DNA of 64,000 nucleotides from assembly GCF_021184045.1 (NCBI RefSeq), contig NZ_CP073710.1:1498685-1562684 (forward strand), given 5' to 3'. This document shows, piece by piece, positions 37,084 to 45,944 of this stretch. Each line of letters opens with the position of its first letter. The first letter of the stretch is position 1. A model generated the notes under the pieces. That model did not search any database and had not been told where the DNA came from. It was given only the letters and a program-made list of their open reading frames with translations. A program made the position numbers and the translations under genes. Source of the stretch: Methanococcoides orientis. GTDB lineage: Archaea; Halobacteriota; Methanosarcinia; Methanosarcinales; Methanosarcinaceae.

Positions 37084-40000
37084 CTATATCTCCTCCTACT
37101 AGTGCTGATACATCCAGGATCGGTATGACCCTTCCATCCCCCAGAATTGTAACCCCAATAAATCCTTTAACTTTTGACAAAACACTACCCAGTGGTTTTA
37201 TCACGATTTCTTGTTGATCAATTATTGAATCAACAAGTAACGCAACTTCTTCACTTTCCCTCTCTACAATAATACCAACTTCTTTTTCCAATTGTTTGCC
37301 ATACTCCCCAATATCAAAAAATTCTTTTAATCTTATTGCAGGCAGCAGCTTTTCTCTTACATAAAGCAGTGGCTGATCACGTATAAGTTTGAAATTATCT
37401 TTGTTAACATCGAGTGCTTCAACAACATTGGAAATTGGAATTGCATAAGTCTCATTCCCAGATTCAACAACAAGTGACTTTATAATTGCAACTGTGGGAG
37501 GGAGGTTGATCCTCATCTTGGTACCTTTTCCGTTCTGGGAGTATATTTTTATTTTACCGCCCAGTTTCTCGACAGTTGTCTTCACGGCATCCATTCCGAC
37601 CCCTCGTCCTGATATCTCGGTCGCACTGTCTTTTGTAGATAGTCCTGAAGTAAAAATAAGCATCCTAATTTCATCTTCACTAAGTTTATCCAAATCAGTC
37701 GATGAAATGATCCCCTTTTCTAAAGCCTTATTCTTGATCTTTTTCAAATCCAGACCTTTCCCGTCATCTTCAATTTCAATTATGACGTTGCTCTTCTCCC
37801 TTTTTGCTGAAAGTTTTATATGTCCTGTTTGACTTTTACCGGCTTTTGCTCTTTCTTCCGGAGTTTCGATTCCATGATCGACACAATTCCTTACAAGATG
37901 AACCAAAGGATCACTAATTTCGTCAAGAATAGTCCTATCGAGTTCAGTTTCCTGACCCTCAATTTCAAAATCGATTTCTTTTTCAAACTTTCTACTTAGG
38001 TCCCTCACCATTCTTGGGAATTTTTTGAATACCTTTTCGATTTTGACCATTCTCATCATCATAACTTCATCTTGTAAACTTGTGATGGATTTGTCCAAAA
38101 TTGCAGTAGCCTCTTCCAGTTCGGGTATCCTATGCTCCTGGGAAATTTGAAGAAGGCAACCTTTGTTAATTACAAGTTCTCCAACAAGGTTCATTATGCT
38201 ATCAATATTGGAAACTCGAACACGTATTGTATCCTGCCTTTTGTTCCCCACTGATCCTTTTTTAGTAGTATCCTGCTTGGCAGTGCAATTATCTTGATTT
38301 GATTCTATATTTCTGATATTAACTACTTCTTTCTGGATATCTTCTTCCACCATTAACGGAGCTTCTTCAGACATCAACGAAGCTTCATCTTCCTGAATAC
38401 TTTCTTCAGACATTAACGAAACTTCATCTTTCTGAATACTTTCTTCAGACATTAACAAGACTTCATCTTCCTGAATACTTTCTTCAGATATTAACGAGGA
38501 TTCATCTTTCTGAATACTTTCTTCAGACATTAACGAGACTTCATCTTCCTGAATACTTTCTTCAGACATTAACGAGACTTCATCTTCCTGAATACTTTCT
38601 TCAGACATTAACGAGACTTCATCTTCCTGAATACTTTCTTCAGACATTAACGAGACTTCATCTTCCTGAATACTTTCTTCAAACATTAACGAAGCTTCTT
38701 CATCCTGAATGATTTCCTTTGCCGATATTGCACCGGAATAGTTATTCCCGAAAAGTGCGTTTATCAATTTCCTTAACTTTTCCTGAAGAGAACAATTTTC
38801 ATTCCTGAGAATTTCCTTAAATGTAAACATCATACTTTCATTTGTTTGAATAGTAGATTCGATTATTTCTTGCTCCCCTTTACTTCCTTCATTATTGGGA
38901 ATATCCTCCTGAGCAATATTTTCCATTTCATCCTGATTTGGGAGTTGAATTTCCTCAGTGGCTTCTTCTTGTTCACAGGAGATAATTTCAAAATTATCAA
39001 TTTCAGAAATTTTGTTCATTACATCTTCCACTTTACCCGCATTCCCCTTGATGAAGGCTTTAAGTGAACCCTTAAAAGTGCTATCGATCTCTTCTTCTGT
39101 AGGTTCTGTTCTTATAACATGCCCCGCTTCTTTCAGAGATTCAATAACCAATATTGCTTTCAATTCCTTTATATCAGAATCAGGAGCTAGTTTTACATTG
39201 AGTATGAGATTATGCCCCTCATCCCCCTTTTCACAATTTAGATATTCTGATTCCAGAGACCCTGCTATTTCGGAGGCGGCTTCTTCCAGAGGACAAGAAT
39301 CCATATTTTCCCTATTTTCTTCTTGATCACAGGAGATAATTTCAAAATTATCAATTTCAGAAATTTTGTTCATTACATCTTCCACTTTACCCGCATCCCC
39401 CTTGATGAAGGCTATAAGTGAACCCTTAAAAGTGCTATCGATCTCTTCTTCTGTAGGTTCTGTTCTTATAACATGCCCTGCTTCTTTCAGAGATTCAATA
39501 ACCAATATTGCTTTCAATTCCTTTATATCAGAATCAGGAGCTAGTTTTACATTGAGTATGAGATTATGTTCTGCACCCTCATTTTTAGATTTCAGATCTT
39601 CTGTTTCCAGAGATCTTACCACAGAAGAGACATCTTTTTCCAAAGAAGAATCCACAGATTCGTTATGTTCTTCTTGATCACAGGAGATAACTTCAAAATT
39701 ATCAATTTCAGAAATTTTGTTCATTACATCTTCCACTTTGCCCGCATCCCCCTTGATGAAGGCTTTAAGTGAACCCTTAAAAGTGCTATCGATCTCTTCT
39801 TCTGTAGGTTCTGTTCTTATAACATGTCCTGCTTCTTTCAGAGATTCAATAACCAATATCGCTTTCAATTCCTTTATATCAGAATCAGGAGCTATTTTTA
39901 CATTGAGTATGAGATTAGGTACTCCGTCCTCATTTTCAGAGTTTAGATCTTCTGTTTCCAGAGATCCTGTTACGGCAGAGACATCTTCTTCCAGATGAGT

Positions 40001-40462
40001 AAATTCCACATCTTCAGCTTCCTGCGTATCTATTATTGCAGAGGTGCTTTCCTCAGGGATGCGATCTTCAGCTTCTTCATCTTTTTGAGATTTATACATG
40101 TCGAAAGCATTTAGAAGGTTGTCGATTTTAATCTCATCGTTGCCTTCGCTTTCTATTTTCTCTACCATTTCATTTATTCGATCTACAGTTGAAAGCATTA
40201 TGTCTATAAGGTCGCTATCAATTACGATATCGCCACATTTTATGCCACTTAAAACTTCTTCCATGCTGTGACAGAGTTTTTCAAGTGATGTATATCCAAG
40301 GAATCCTGCCATTCCTTTAATTGTGTGTGCTACTCTGAATATTTCATCCAAAGCGTCATTATCACCATTTTCCAGATCTACAAAAGACTGATTGAATATC
40401 TCAAGATACTCATTTACTTCCTGAAGGAAATCATCCTTGTAAGCGTCCATATCAGTTTGCAT
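37076..40462 (-). CDS. cheA: Chemotaxis histidine kinase CheA with triplicated P2-like module
   Basis: 1128 residues, far longer than the usual 650-750. P1 (Hpt) with the phosphorylated His46 in FRVAHTIKGMAGF; then three copies of an about 81-residue P2-like module (NLILNVKLAPDSDIKELKA ...); then eight 13-residue acidic repeats; P3 dimerisation (RVSNIDSIMNLVGELVIN); P4 ATPase with LVRNCVDHGIETPEER, IEDDGKGLD and GRGVGMDAV; P5 CheW-like at the C-terminus. It autophosphorylates and passes phosphate to CheY and CheB. Start ATG 40462 has GAGGTGA six bases upstream and overlaps cheB by 11 bases. Confidence 0.95.
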   Translation of the reverse strand: MQTDMDAYKDDFLQEVNEYLEIFNQSFVDLENGDNDALDEIFRVAHTIKGMAGFLGYTSLEKLCHSMEEVLSGIKCGDIVIDSDLIDIMLSTVDRINEMVEKIESEGNDEIKIDNLLNAFDMYKSQKDEEAEDRIPEESTSAIIDTQEAEDVEFTHLEEDVSAVTGSLETEDLNSENEDGVPNLILNVKIAPDSDIKELKAILVIESLKEAGHVIRTEPTEEEIDSTFKGSLKAFIKGDAGKVEDVMNKISEIDNFEVISCDQEEHNESVDSSLEKDVSSVVRSLETEDLKSKNEGAEHNLILNVKLAPDSDIKELKAILVIESLKEAGHVIRTEPTEEEIDSTFKGSLIAFIKGDAGKVEDVMNKISEIDNFEIISCDQEENRENMDSCPLEEAASEIAGSLESEYLNCEKGDEGHNLILNVKLAPDSDIKELKAILVIESLKEAGHVIRTEPTEEEIDSTFKGSLKAFIKGNAGKVEDVMNKISEIDNFEIISCEQEEATEEIQLPNQDEMENIAQEDIPNNEGSKGEQEIIESTIQTNESMMFTFKEILRNENCSLQEKLRKLINALFGNNYSGAISAKEIIQDEEASLMFEESIQEDEVSLMSEESIQEDEVSLMSEESIQEDEVSLMSEESIQEDEVSLMSEESIQKDESSLISEESIQEDEVLLMSEESIQKDEVSLMSEESIQEDEASLMSEEAPLMVEEDIQKEVVNIRNIESNQDNCTAKQDTTKKGSVGNKRQDTIRVRVSNIDSIMNLVGELVINKGCLLQISQEHRIPELEEATAILDKSITSLQDEVMMMRMVKIEKVFKKFPRMVRDLSRKFEKEIDFEIEGQETELDRTILDEISDPLVHLVRNCVDHGIETPEERAKAGKSQTGHIKLSAKREKSNVIIEIEDDGKGLDLKKIKNKALEKGIISSTDLDKLSEDEIRMLIFTSGLSTKDSATEISGRGVGMDAVKTTVEKLGGKIKIYSQNGKGTKMRINLPPTVAIIKSLVVESGNETYAIPISNVVEALDVNKDNFKLIRDQPLLYVREKLLPAIRLKEFFDIGEYGKQLEKEVGIIVERESEEVALLVDSIIDQQEIVIKPLGSVLSKVKGFIGVTILGDGRVIPILDVSALVGGDIDA
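38363..38674 (-). repeat. Eight tandem 39-bp repeats inside cheA
   Basis: Eight contiguous in-frame units of 39 bases encode variants of SIQEDEVSLMSEE; a degenerate half unit lies on either side. Copies 1-4 are identical at protein level and the others carry one to three changes (E to K, V to S, A or L, M to I). The repeat forms an acidic, flexible linker between the P2 modules and the kinase core. Confidence 0.95.
38970..39916 (-). repeat. Three near-identical about 350-bp repeats in cheA (P2-like modules)
   Basis: Copies at 39675-39916, 39324-39565 and 38970-39211, with a period of 351-354 bases including linkers. The module DNA is nearly identical across copies (only scattered differences), while the linkers between have diverged, so the duplication is recent or kept uniform by gene conversion. 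Each encodes one P2-like ferredoxin-fold module. Confidence 0.95.
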
Positions 40463-41510
40463 TGCATTTCACCTCTAACATCCTAATAATTTCTTCAGGT
40501 ATCTCAAAAATAGGTTTTACAACGTCAATTGCTCCGGCTTCGATTGCAGCTTTTGGCATCCCAAAAATAACACAGGTGTCTTCACTGCATGCTATGGTAG
40601 ATCCATTTGATTCTTTTATTTTTTTGAATCCGGATGCTCCATCTACCCCCATTCCCGTAAGTATTGTGGCGATTGAATTTTTCCCATATACATTTATAAA
40701 GCTTTCAACAGTCACATCGACAGAAGGCATTACAGCGTGCATCGGTTCACCTTTTATGATCTTTATCCTGGTTACATTCAAGGCTTTTCGAATTTGCATA
40801 TGATAGCCGCCAGGGGCGATGTAAGCAACTCCATTTTTTACTTTCTCATTATTTTCAGCTTCTTTTACTTCAAGTTCTGATAAGGTATTCAATCTCGCAG
40901 CTAACTGGCTACAAAAGTTTCCTTCAGGCATATGCTGTACTACAAAAACCGATGCAGGCAGGTCACCTGGCAATCTTGGAATTATTTGCTCAAGAGAAGA
41001 AGGACCGCCTGTTGATGAACCAATAAGTACCCCCATATTTTGCATCTCCGGGCAATTCCAGTTTCCATTTATTACCTCACCTTTGAATTTTTTCAGGTTG
41101 AGTAGTCTTATAATGTTTGGATTTGAATTGTGGATGCTACGAACTTTTGTAATTAGCTCGCTTTCGCTCTTAGCTATTTCTTGTAAGCCACTGGGTTTTG
41201 TTATAAAATCGATCGCACCAAGTCTCAAAGCTTCCAGAGCTTCTCTAGAACCCTTTTTGGTGAGAGAGCTAAACATTATAATAGGTATCGGAGCTGTATC
41301 CATTATAGCTTCAACGGCTGCCAGCCCATCCATGATAGGCATATTAACATCCATTACTATAACTTCCGGTTTTAGTTTATTCGCTTTTTCTACAGCTTCT
41401 TTGCCATTTTTTGCGATCCCGATGACTTCTATATCGCCAGCACTCTCAAGCATGTCTCTTGCTGCCCTTCTCATTAAGGCAGAATCATCAACAACAAGGG
41501 TTTTGATCAT
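40452..41510 (-). CDS. cheB: Receptor methylesterase / response regulator CheB
   Basis: 352 residues. Receiver domain with VDDSALMRRAARDMLE and the phospho-Asp in VIVMDVNMPIMDGL; methylesterase domain with the S-H-D triad in GVLIGSSTGGPSSLEQ, VVQHMPEG and LTGMGVDGASGF. It removes methyl groups from receptors and is activated by CheA. Overlaps cheA by 11 bases. Confidence 0.96.
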   Translation of the reverse strand: MIKTLVVDDSALMRRAARDMLESAGDIEVIGIAKNGKEAVEKANKLKPEVIVMDVNMPIMDGLAAVEAIMDTAPIPIIMFSSLTKKGSREALEALRLGAIDFITKPSGLQEIAKSESELITKVRSIHNSNPNIIRLLNLKKFKGEVINGNWNCPEMQNMGVLIGSSTGGPSSLEQIIPRLPGDLPASVFVVQHMPEGNFCSQLAARLNTLSELEVKEAENNEKVKNGVAYIAPGGYHMQIRKALNVTRIKIIKGEPMHAVMPSVDVTVESFINVYGKNSIATILTGMGVDGASGFKKIKESNGSTIACSEDTCVIFGMPKAAIEAGAIDVVKPIFEIPEEIIRMLEVKCNAN

Positions 41511-41524
41511 ATTTTACCCGGCCT

Positions 41525-41887
41525 TTATGCGCCAGTAACTTTTTTAATTTCTTCAAGAACCTTTGGTGCCTGGAAGGGCTTTATAATATATCCTTTTGCA
41601 CCAAGCTTGATGGCTGTCTTTACTATTTTTTCCTGACCAATAGCGGTACACATTACAACTTTTGCACCTTTGTCAAAGCTTTTTATCTGTTTTAAAGCAT
41701 CAATTCCATTCATATCCGGCATAACTATATCCATTGTTACTACATCCGGATTTAATTCCTTGTACATTTCTACAGCCTGGTTCCCATTTTCAGCTTCCCC
41801 GGCTATATCGAATCCTGCTCCAAAGAGTATGTTCTTCAAAAGCTTTCTCATAAATGCTGTGTCATCGACAATTAATACTTTTGGCAT
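41525..41887 (-). CDS. cheY: Response regulator CheY
   Basis: 120 residues, a single receiver domain: acidic pair and DDTAFMRKLL, phospho-Asp in DVVTMDIVMPDMNGIDAL, the Thr/Ala switch region VVMCTAIGQEK and the Lys in GAKGYIIKPFQAP. CheY-P reaches the archaellum through CheF and ArlC/D/E. Confidence 0.96.
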   Translation of the reverse strand: MPKVLIVDDTAFMRKLLKNILFGAGFDIAGEAENGNQAVEMYKELNPDVVTMDIVMPDMNGIDALKQIKSFDKGAKVVMCTAIGQEKIVKTAIKLGAKGYIIKPFQAPKVLEEIKKVTGA

Positions 41888-41904
41888 GTAATCTCACCTT
41901 TTAA

Positions 41905-42705
41905 TTATAAATTCGGAATGTCCCCAACCATGGTTACCCCACGAGGGGTTAATTCCACTTCTTTTCTTATTTTCACAACTTTTGCCAAACCGGAATCAAC
42001 TAACCTATCATAGTACTCATTAAGTTCGTCTGTAGAAATTCCGATCATATTCTCTATTGAAACAAAATCTAATCCAGAATATACAAGTGTTAAAATCTGT
42101 TTTTCCATATCTGTAAATTCTATCCCGGGTTTATGTGTTTCAATAAGGCGGTTAAGATAATTTTCAAGCATCTCCAATGTAGTTTCAGGGCACATTAGTA
42201 AGCTTGTAGCGACCTGACCATTCTCAACTTTGGACAGGACAAGAACTTTTCTCTGTTTACCCCCAACATTTCTCACATCTTTCACCACAGTGCCCAGACT
42301 ATCAAACAGCATCTTCTGCTGCTTTTTTGGTGAGATGAACCAGAAACCCTCATCAGTCACACTAAAATAACCTTTCTCCCACTGAGTTCCAGATGAAACT
42401 ACACCTCCAACTGTTGCTGAATCAAGGTAATAGACCGCAAATCTATCGGCTTTCAAATTAAATGCAAGAAACCGGAAAACCTGTTGCATGAGATTCTCCG
42501 GGGGCTTGATGATAATCTCTCCATCATTCTTGATCCTAATTGCCTCTACGCCCTCAACTTCAACATTACCAATGTCTTCAATTTCGTTTACCTGAATTTT
42601 GGTATTCCCAATGCATAGGGTTTGCTCGGTAACGATGAGTTCCGCATCAACCCATTTGCCATCATACAATTTTGCAGGAGTCTGGAGGTGAACTTTGCCA
42701 TTCAT
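41905..42705 (-). CDS. cheF: CheF, archaeal chemotaxis-archaellum adaptor
   Basis: 266 residues of the archaeal CheF (DUF439) family. An N-terminal PH-like beta domain (WVDAELIVTEQTLCIGNTKI) is followed by a second similar part (GTQWEKGYFSVTDEGFWFIS) and a C-terminal winged helix (DMEKQILTLVYSGLDFVSI ... LTPRGVTMVGD). In haloarchaea and methanogens CheF binds CheY-P and the ArlC/D/E ring. It overlaps cheW by 4 bases. Found only in archaea with both che and arl genes. Confidence 0.9.
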   Translation of the reverse strand: MNGKVHLQTPAKLYDGKWVDAELIVTEQTLCIGNTKIQVNEIEDIGNVEVEGVEAIRIKNDGEIIIKPPENLMQQVFRFLAFNLKADRFAVYYLDSATVGGVVSSGTQWEKGYFSVTDEGFWFISPKKQQKMLFDSLGTVVKDVRNVGGKQRKVLVLSKVENGQVATSLLMCPETTLEMLENYLNRLIETHKPGIEFTDMEKQILTLVYSGLDFVSIENMIGISTDELNEYYDRLVDSGLAKVVKIRKEVELTPRGVTMVGDIPNL

Positions 42706-43181
42706 CTTTGCATACCTTCGATTTCCTCTTCACTAAACACTTTATCCAGATCCATTAATGTCAAAAGACCATCATCGAGTTTCCCCACACCAGTCAGGAA
42801 TTTTGAATCGTTTCTTGACGTTATAATGCTTGGTAACTCATCTATATTCTTTGACGACAGGTACTTGACTTCATTCACTGTATCCACAATCATCCCTATG
42901 ACTGCGTTTTCGTATTCAACTACAATAATCCTGGTTTCACTGTCCGTTTCTTTTGTTTCCTTGCCAAATCGAGTTCTTAAATTTATTATAGTCGTAATCT
43001 GACCCCTGAGATTTACAACCCCCTCTATGAACTCGGGTGCATTCGGAATTCTTGTAATCTTGGTTGGCCTGATTATTTCCTTTACCTGAGAAATATCAAC
43101 ACCATATCGCTCTTCTCCAAGAGCGAATACAATAACCTGTACGGTCTGGTCAACATCCATCATTTGATTATGAGGATTCAT
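42702..43181 (-). CDS. cheW: Chemotaxis coupling protein CheW
   Basis: 159 residues. IVFALGEERYGVDISQVKEII at the start, then IEGVVNLRGQITTIINLRTRFG and the C-terminal LDDGLLTLMDLDKVF. It bridges receptors and CheA. AGGTGA lies at good spacing before ATG 43181. It follows a terminator-like hairpin after the receptor gene. Confidence 0.95.
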   Translation of the reverse strand: MNPHNQMMDVDQTVQVIVFALGEERYGVDISQVKEIIRPTKITRIPNAPEFIEGVVNLRGQITTIINLRTRFGKETKETDSETRIIVVEYENAVIGMIVDTVNEVKYLSSKNIDELPSIITSRNDSKFLTGVGKLDDGLLTLMDLDKVFSEEEIEGMQR

Positions 43182-43207
43182 TTAGATCACCTACAAAAAG
43201 ATATTAA

Positions 43208-43226
43208 AAGGAGGTCAAACCTCCTT
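43208..43226 (-). terminator. Terminator-like hairpin between receptor and cheW
   Basis: A perfect 8-bp stem AAGGAGGT/ACCTCCTT with a 3-base loop, which includes the receptor stop codon and is followed in the direction of transcription by TTTTAATATCTTTTT. It could attenuate transcription into the che genes or protect the receptor mRNA end. The stem hides a ribosome-site-like GGAGG. Confidence 0.5.
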
Positions 43227-45183
43227 AATTTTCAGAAAATTTGAAGTTTTTCAAGAGCATATCTGTTGTCTTCTGAGCTAGATCAGTAACATTCTTTATG
43301 GAACCACTAACCTGTTCTGATGCTGCAGTCTGTTCTTCGATTGCTGCTGAAGTTTCCTCGCTGTTTGCAGCATTTTCTTCTGCAGTTGACGCAACTTCCC
43401 CTATGTTCTCATTAATACTCTCGATCTTCTCCATACCCTCTTCTGCTTTCTGATTCAATTCACCAAGCATCGAATTGATCTTGTCGACCATCTCTGTGAT
43501 TTCGCCAGACTTGCCCAGAGCCCCACCAATATCCCTGTTACCACTAATTACTTGTTCTTTGGCTCTTTCAATGGCTTCGGTGACCTTCTTTGTCTCTTTC
43601 TGGACATTGACCACAATTCCATTGATCTCGGCTGTGCTGCTTCTTGACTCTTCAGCAAGTTTCCTTACCTCATCTGCCACAACAGCAAAACCTCTCCCGT
43701 GTTCTCCTGCTCTTGCCGCTTCTATTGCTGCATTCAGAGCTAGGAGATTTGTCTGGTCTGCAATGGATTTGATTTTATCAGTAACCTTATCGATATTATC
43801 AACAGCACCATCAAGAGATGTAACGATGCCTGCAAGTTGCTCGATCTCATTCATGATTACTTCGAGGTCTTCCAGTGCACTGTTTGCGAGTTTTTGACTT
43901 CCATCACTCATTTCTACTGCTTTAGCAGAGAAACTGGCAGATTTTGTAGCTGCTTCACTCAGTTCCTTGAATATCTGTTCGGAAGCTTTTGCATCCAATG
44001 CTGCAGTATTAGCATGTCTTGAAAGGTTTTCAGATCCTGTTGCAATCTGTTCTGCAGCAGTTGATATTTGCTCCATGCCCGTATTCATCTGGTTGACAGC
44101 TTCACGGGACTGATTCACCTCATCCAGCGTAGCATTCATATCGCCAATCGTAGACTGAACCATTCCTCTTAGGTTCCCTACAAAGTTATTGAATTCGTCG
44201 AAGGTCTTGCCGAAATCATCATCTTTGACCTTCTCAAGCTTGGTATCAAGATCACCCTCGCCAACCATTTTAATTCCAGTTCCAAGGTCTGCAAGGCATT
44301 TATTGGTGTAATCAAGCAATTCTTCGACTTCTTTTTCTTTCTGCTTGATATCTGTCAGGTCTGTAAGCACTTCCAGTATTCCTTCAAAATTACCTTCCTC
44401 GTCATATATAGGTGAAACAGAACTTATTGTGTAGAGCTCACGGTCCAGCCCATTTAACCTTACGATTGCTTCTATTGAATCCACACTTTTGCGAGTATCC
44501 AATGCAATTTCAATAATTGACTGATTGGTTCCAAATTTCTTTTCTGCATCCTCTCCAACCAGTGTTGTTTTTGCAACAATATCAGAATGAGGCCTTCCTA
44601 TGATTTCTTCATCAGATTGGAATTGGCTCAGTTTGACAAAATGATCATTTATGTGCTTGACCTTGCCTTCGGGATCTACAAAAAGTGCAAGTGCGGGTTC
44701 TGGTATGCTTTTTACAATTGTTTTCTGGGACTCTGCTTTTGCCAGAACATTTTCTGTAATGTTCAGGAATACACCATCCAGATAAGCTGCATTTCCCTCA
44801 TCATCGTTTACCAGGTTACCTTCTTCCCGGATGTAAACAGTTTCTCCTTTTGTATTTTTTATCCTGTAGTTAACTTTGTATGATGTATTGTTCTTCATTG
44901 CTATGTCGATAGCTTCATCAATTTTTGGCACATCTTCGGGAAAAACAATGTCCGACCATGTCAACTTTTTATCAAGATAATCTGTCTTTGGGTAACCTGT
45001 GAGCTCATATACATTTTTACTGATGTAGTATATGTCCCATGATGCTTTTATGTCACATCTGAAAATGGTAACAGGAAGATTGTCTATCAGCCAGCTAATC
45101 TCTTCTTCCTTTTGTTTTGCGTCTTTATTGTCTGGCCCTACAATTGTGATGTTTTCTGTAATTGGCTCTTTATTTCCCATAAA
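43225..45183 (-). CDS. Soluble PAS-domain chemoreceptor (MCP)
   Basis: About 652 residues from ATG 45183 ([15 protein letters not shown]). There is no membrane helix. Two PAS domains (about 30-145, [16 protein letters not shown] on; and about 155-280, [15 protein letters not shown] on) precede a HAMP-like segment ([20 protein letters not shown]) and a long methyl-accepting coiled coil. The signalling tip [20 protein letters not shown] and [19 protein letters not shown] is canonical. It therefore senses a cytoplasmic cue, perhaps redox or energy state. It is the only receptor in the window. Confidence 0.93.
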   Translation of the reverse strand, partial: FMGNKEPITENITIVGPDNKDAKQKEEEISWLIDNLPVTIFRCDIKASWDIYYISKNVYELTGYPKTDYLDKKLTWSDIVFPEDVPKIDEAIDIAMKNNTSYKVNYRIKNTKGETVYIREEGNLVNDDEGNAAYLDGVFLNITENVLAKAESQKTIVKSIPEPALALFVDPEGKVKHINDHFVKLSQFQSDEEIIGRPHSDIVAKTTLVGEDAEKKFGTNQSIIEIALDTRKSVDSIEAIVRLNGLDRELYTISSVSPIYDEEGNFEGILEVLTDLTDIKQKEKEVEELLDYTNKCLADLGTGIKMVGEGDLDTKLEKVKDDDFGKTFDEFNNFVGNLRGMVQSTIGDMNATLDEVNQSREAVNQMNTGMEQISTAAEQIATGSENLSRHANTAALDAKASEQIFKELSEAATKSASFSAKAVEMSDGSQKLANSALEDLEVIMNEIEQLAGIVTSLDGAVDNIDKVTDKIKSIADQTNLLALNAAIEAARAGEHGRGFAVVADEVRKLAEESRSSTAEINGIVVNVQKETKKVTEAIERAKEQVISGNRDIGGALGKSGEITEMVDKINSMLGELNQKAEEGMEKIESINENIGEVASTAEENAANSEETSAAIEEQTAASEQVSGSIKNVTDLAQKTTDMLLKNFKFSEN

Positions 45184-45257
45184 TACTCCTCCTGACATGA
45201 TGCATTATTATTATCATTATTATGAGTTGAAGGCGGAGTATATGTATAGCATAGGAA

Positions 45258-45270
45258 ATATATAAAATTA
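45258..45270 (-). promoter_or_regulatory. TATA box before the receptor gene
   Basis: On the minus strand the stretch reads AATTTTATATATTTC, about 80 bases before the receptor ATG. Transcription would start near 45235. It is the only promoter-like element seen upstream of the che block. Confidence 0.45.
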
Positions 45271-45277
45271 GAGGTCA

Positions 45278-45733
45278 AAGTTTGATAGGGCTGCTCCATT
45301 ATTTCATGACAGAGAAACTCGCCACATGAAGTCAAGGCTGTCTGCATATGAACATGAAATGTGAGCTCAACCCACATATTCATTGATACCTCGACTAAAG
45401 AAGTGGATGGCAATTTTAACGATGAGCAGAAAAAATGCACAAATGTTAAACGGCTTCTAAACTATTGTATAATGTAACTGATCATATATCGAATACATCC
45501 AAGATCAACCCCGGAAAATTTGAAATGAACAAGGATAAATTCATCCTGCAAACTGCTGGAAAGGACATACAAAGATTGACAAATGATATCCATGAAGAGA
45601 AAATGATGCGAATGCCACCCAGTTGAAAGATGGATTCGTGAATATTAATATTGCCCATCAATATATAATTCAGAAATATCAGCCACTGTTTGTGAAAGAT
45701 AAGCGAATGCCTAAGATGCAAGACCAAGACTAG
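45278..45733 (+). pseudogene. Multiply frameshifted remnant of a protein gene
   Basis: Protein-like stretches follow one another in different plus-strand frames: KFDRAAPLFHDRETRHMKSR, then THIFIDTSTKEVDGNFNDEQ, then GKFEMNKDKFILQTAGKDI, then LKDGFVNINIAHQYIIQKYQ. Stops and frame changes separate them. The composition is unlike random AT-rich DNA, so a decayed gene of at least 150 codons is likely. I cannot name the family. From here to 45944 I see nothing further. Confidence 0.35.
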
Positions 45734-45944
45734 AATTGAACTCGAAAAAAAGAGATCCAGAGTGATATAACAGTTACCCCCCTGGAAATATACCATTGAT
45801 CTGCTTTAGTAAACGTTAAATAAAAATACTGATCAGAAAATCGTAACCTGAAGATTGACGATCAGACTATTAACTTATCTCCCTTTGATTTTAGGTATTT
45901 GTTGCCCGAAACCACAATTAGAATTATTTTGTAAACGTAAACCT

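Noticed and set aside
38363-38674. Regular 39-bp repeats suggesting a CRISPR array
   Set aside because: There are no unique spacers; the units are contiguous, in frame with cheA and encode an acidic peptide repeat.
38846-39998. Open frames on the plus strand opposite the cheA modules
   Set aside because: They repeat because the DNA repeats. They are antisense shadows with serine-rich composition and no ribosome sites.
45482-45796. 104-codon minus-strand frame
   Set aside because: Low-complexity, hydrophobic by AT bias, no start signal; it lies opposite the fragments of the decayed plus-strand gene.
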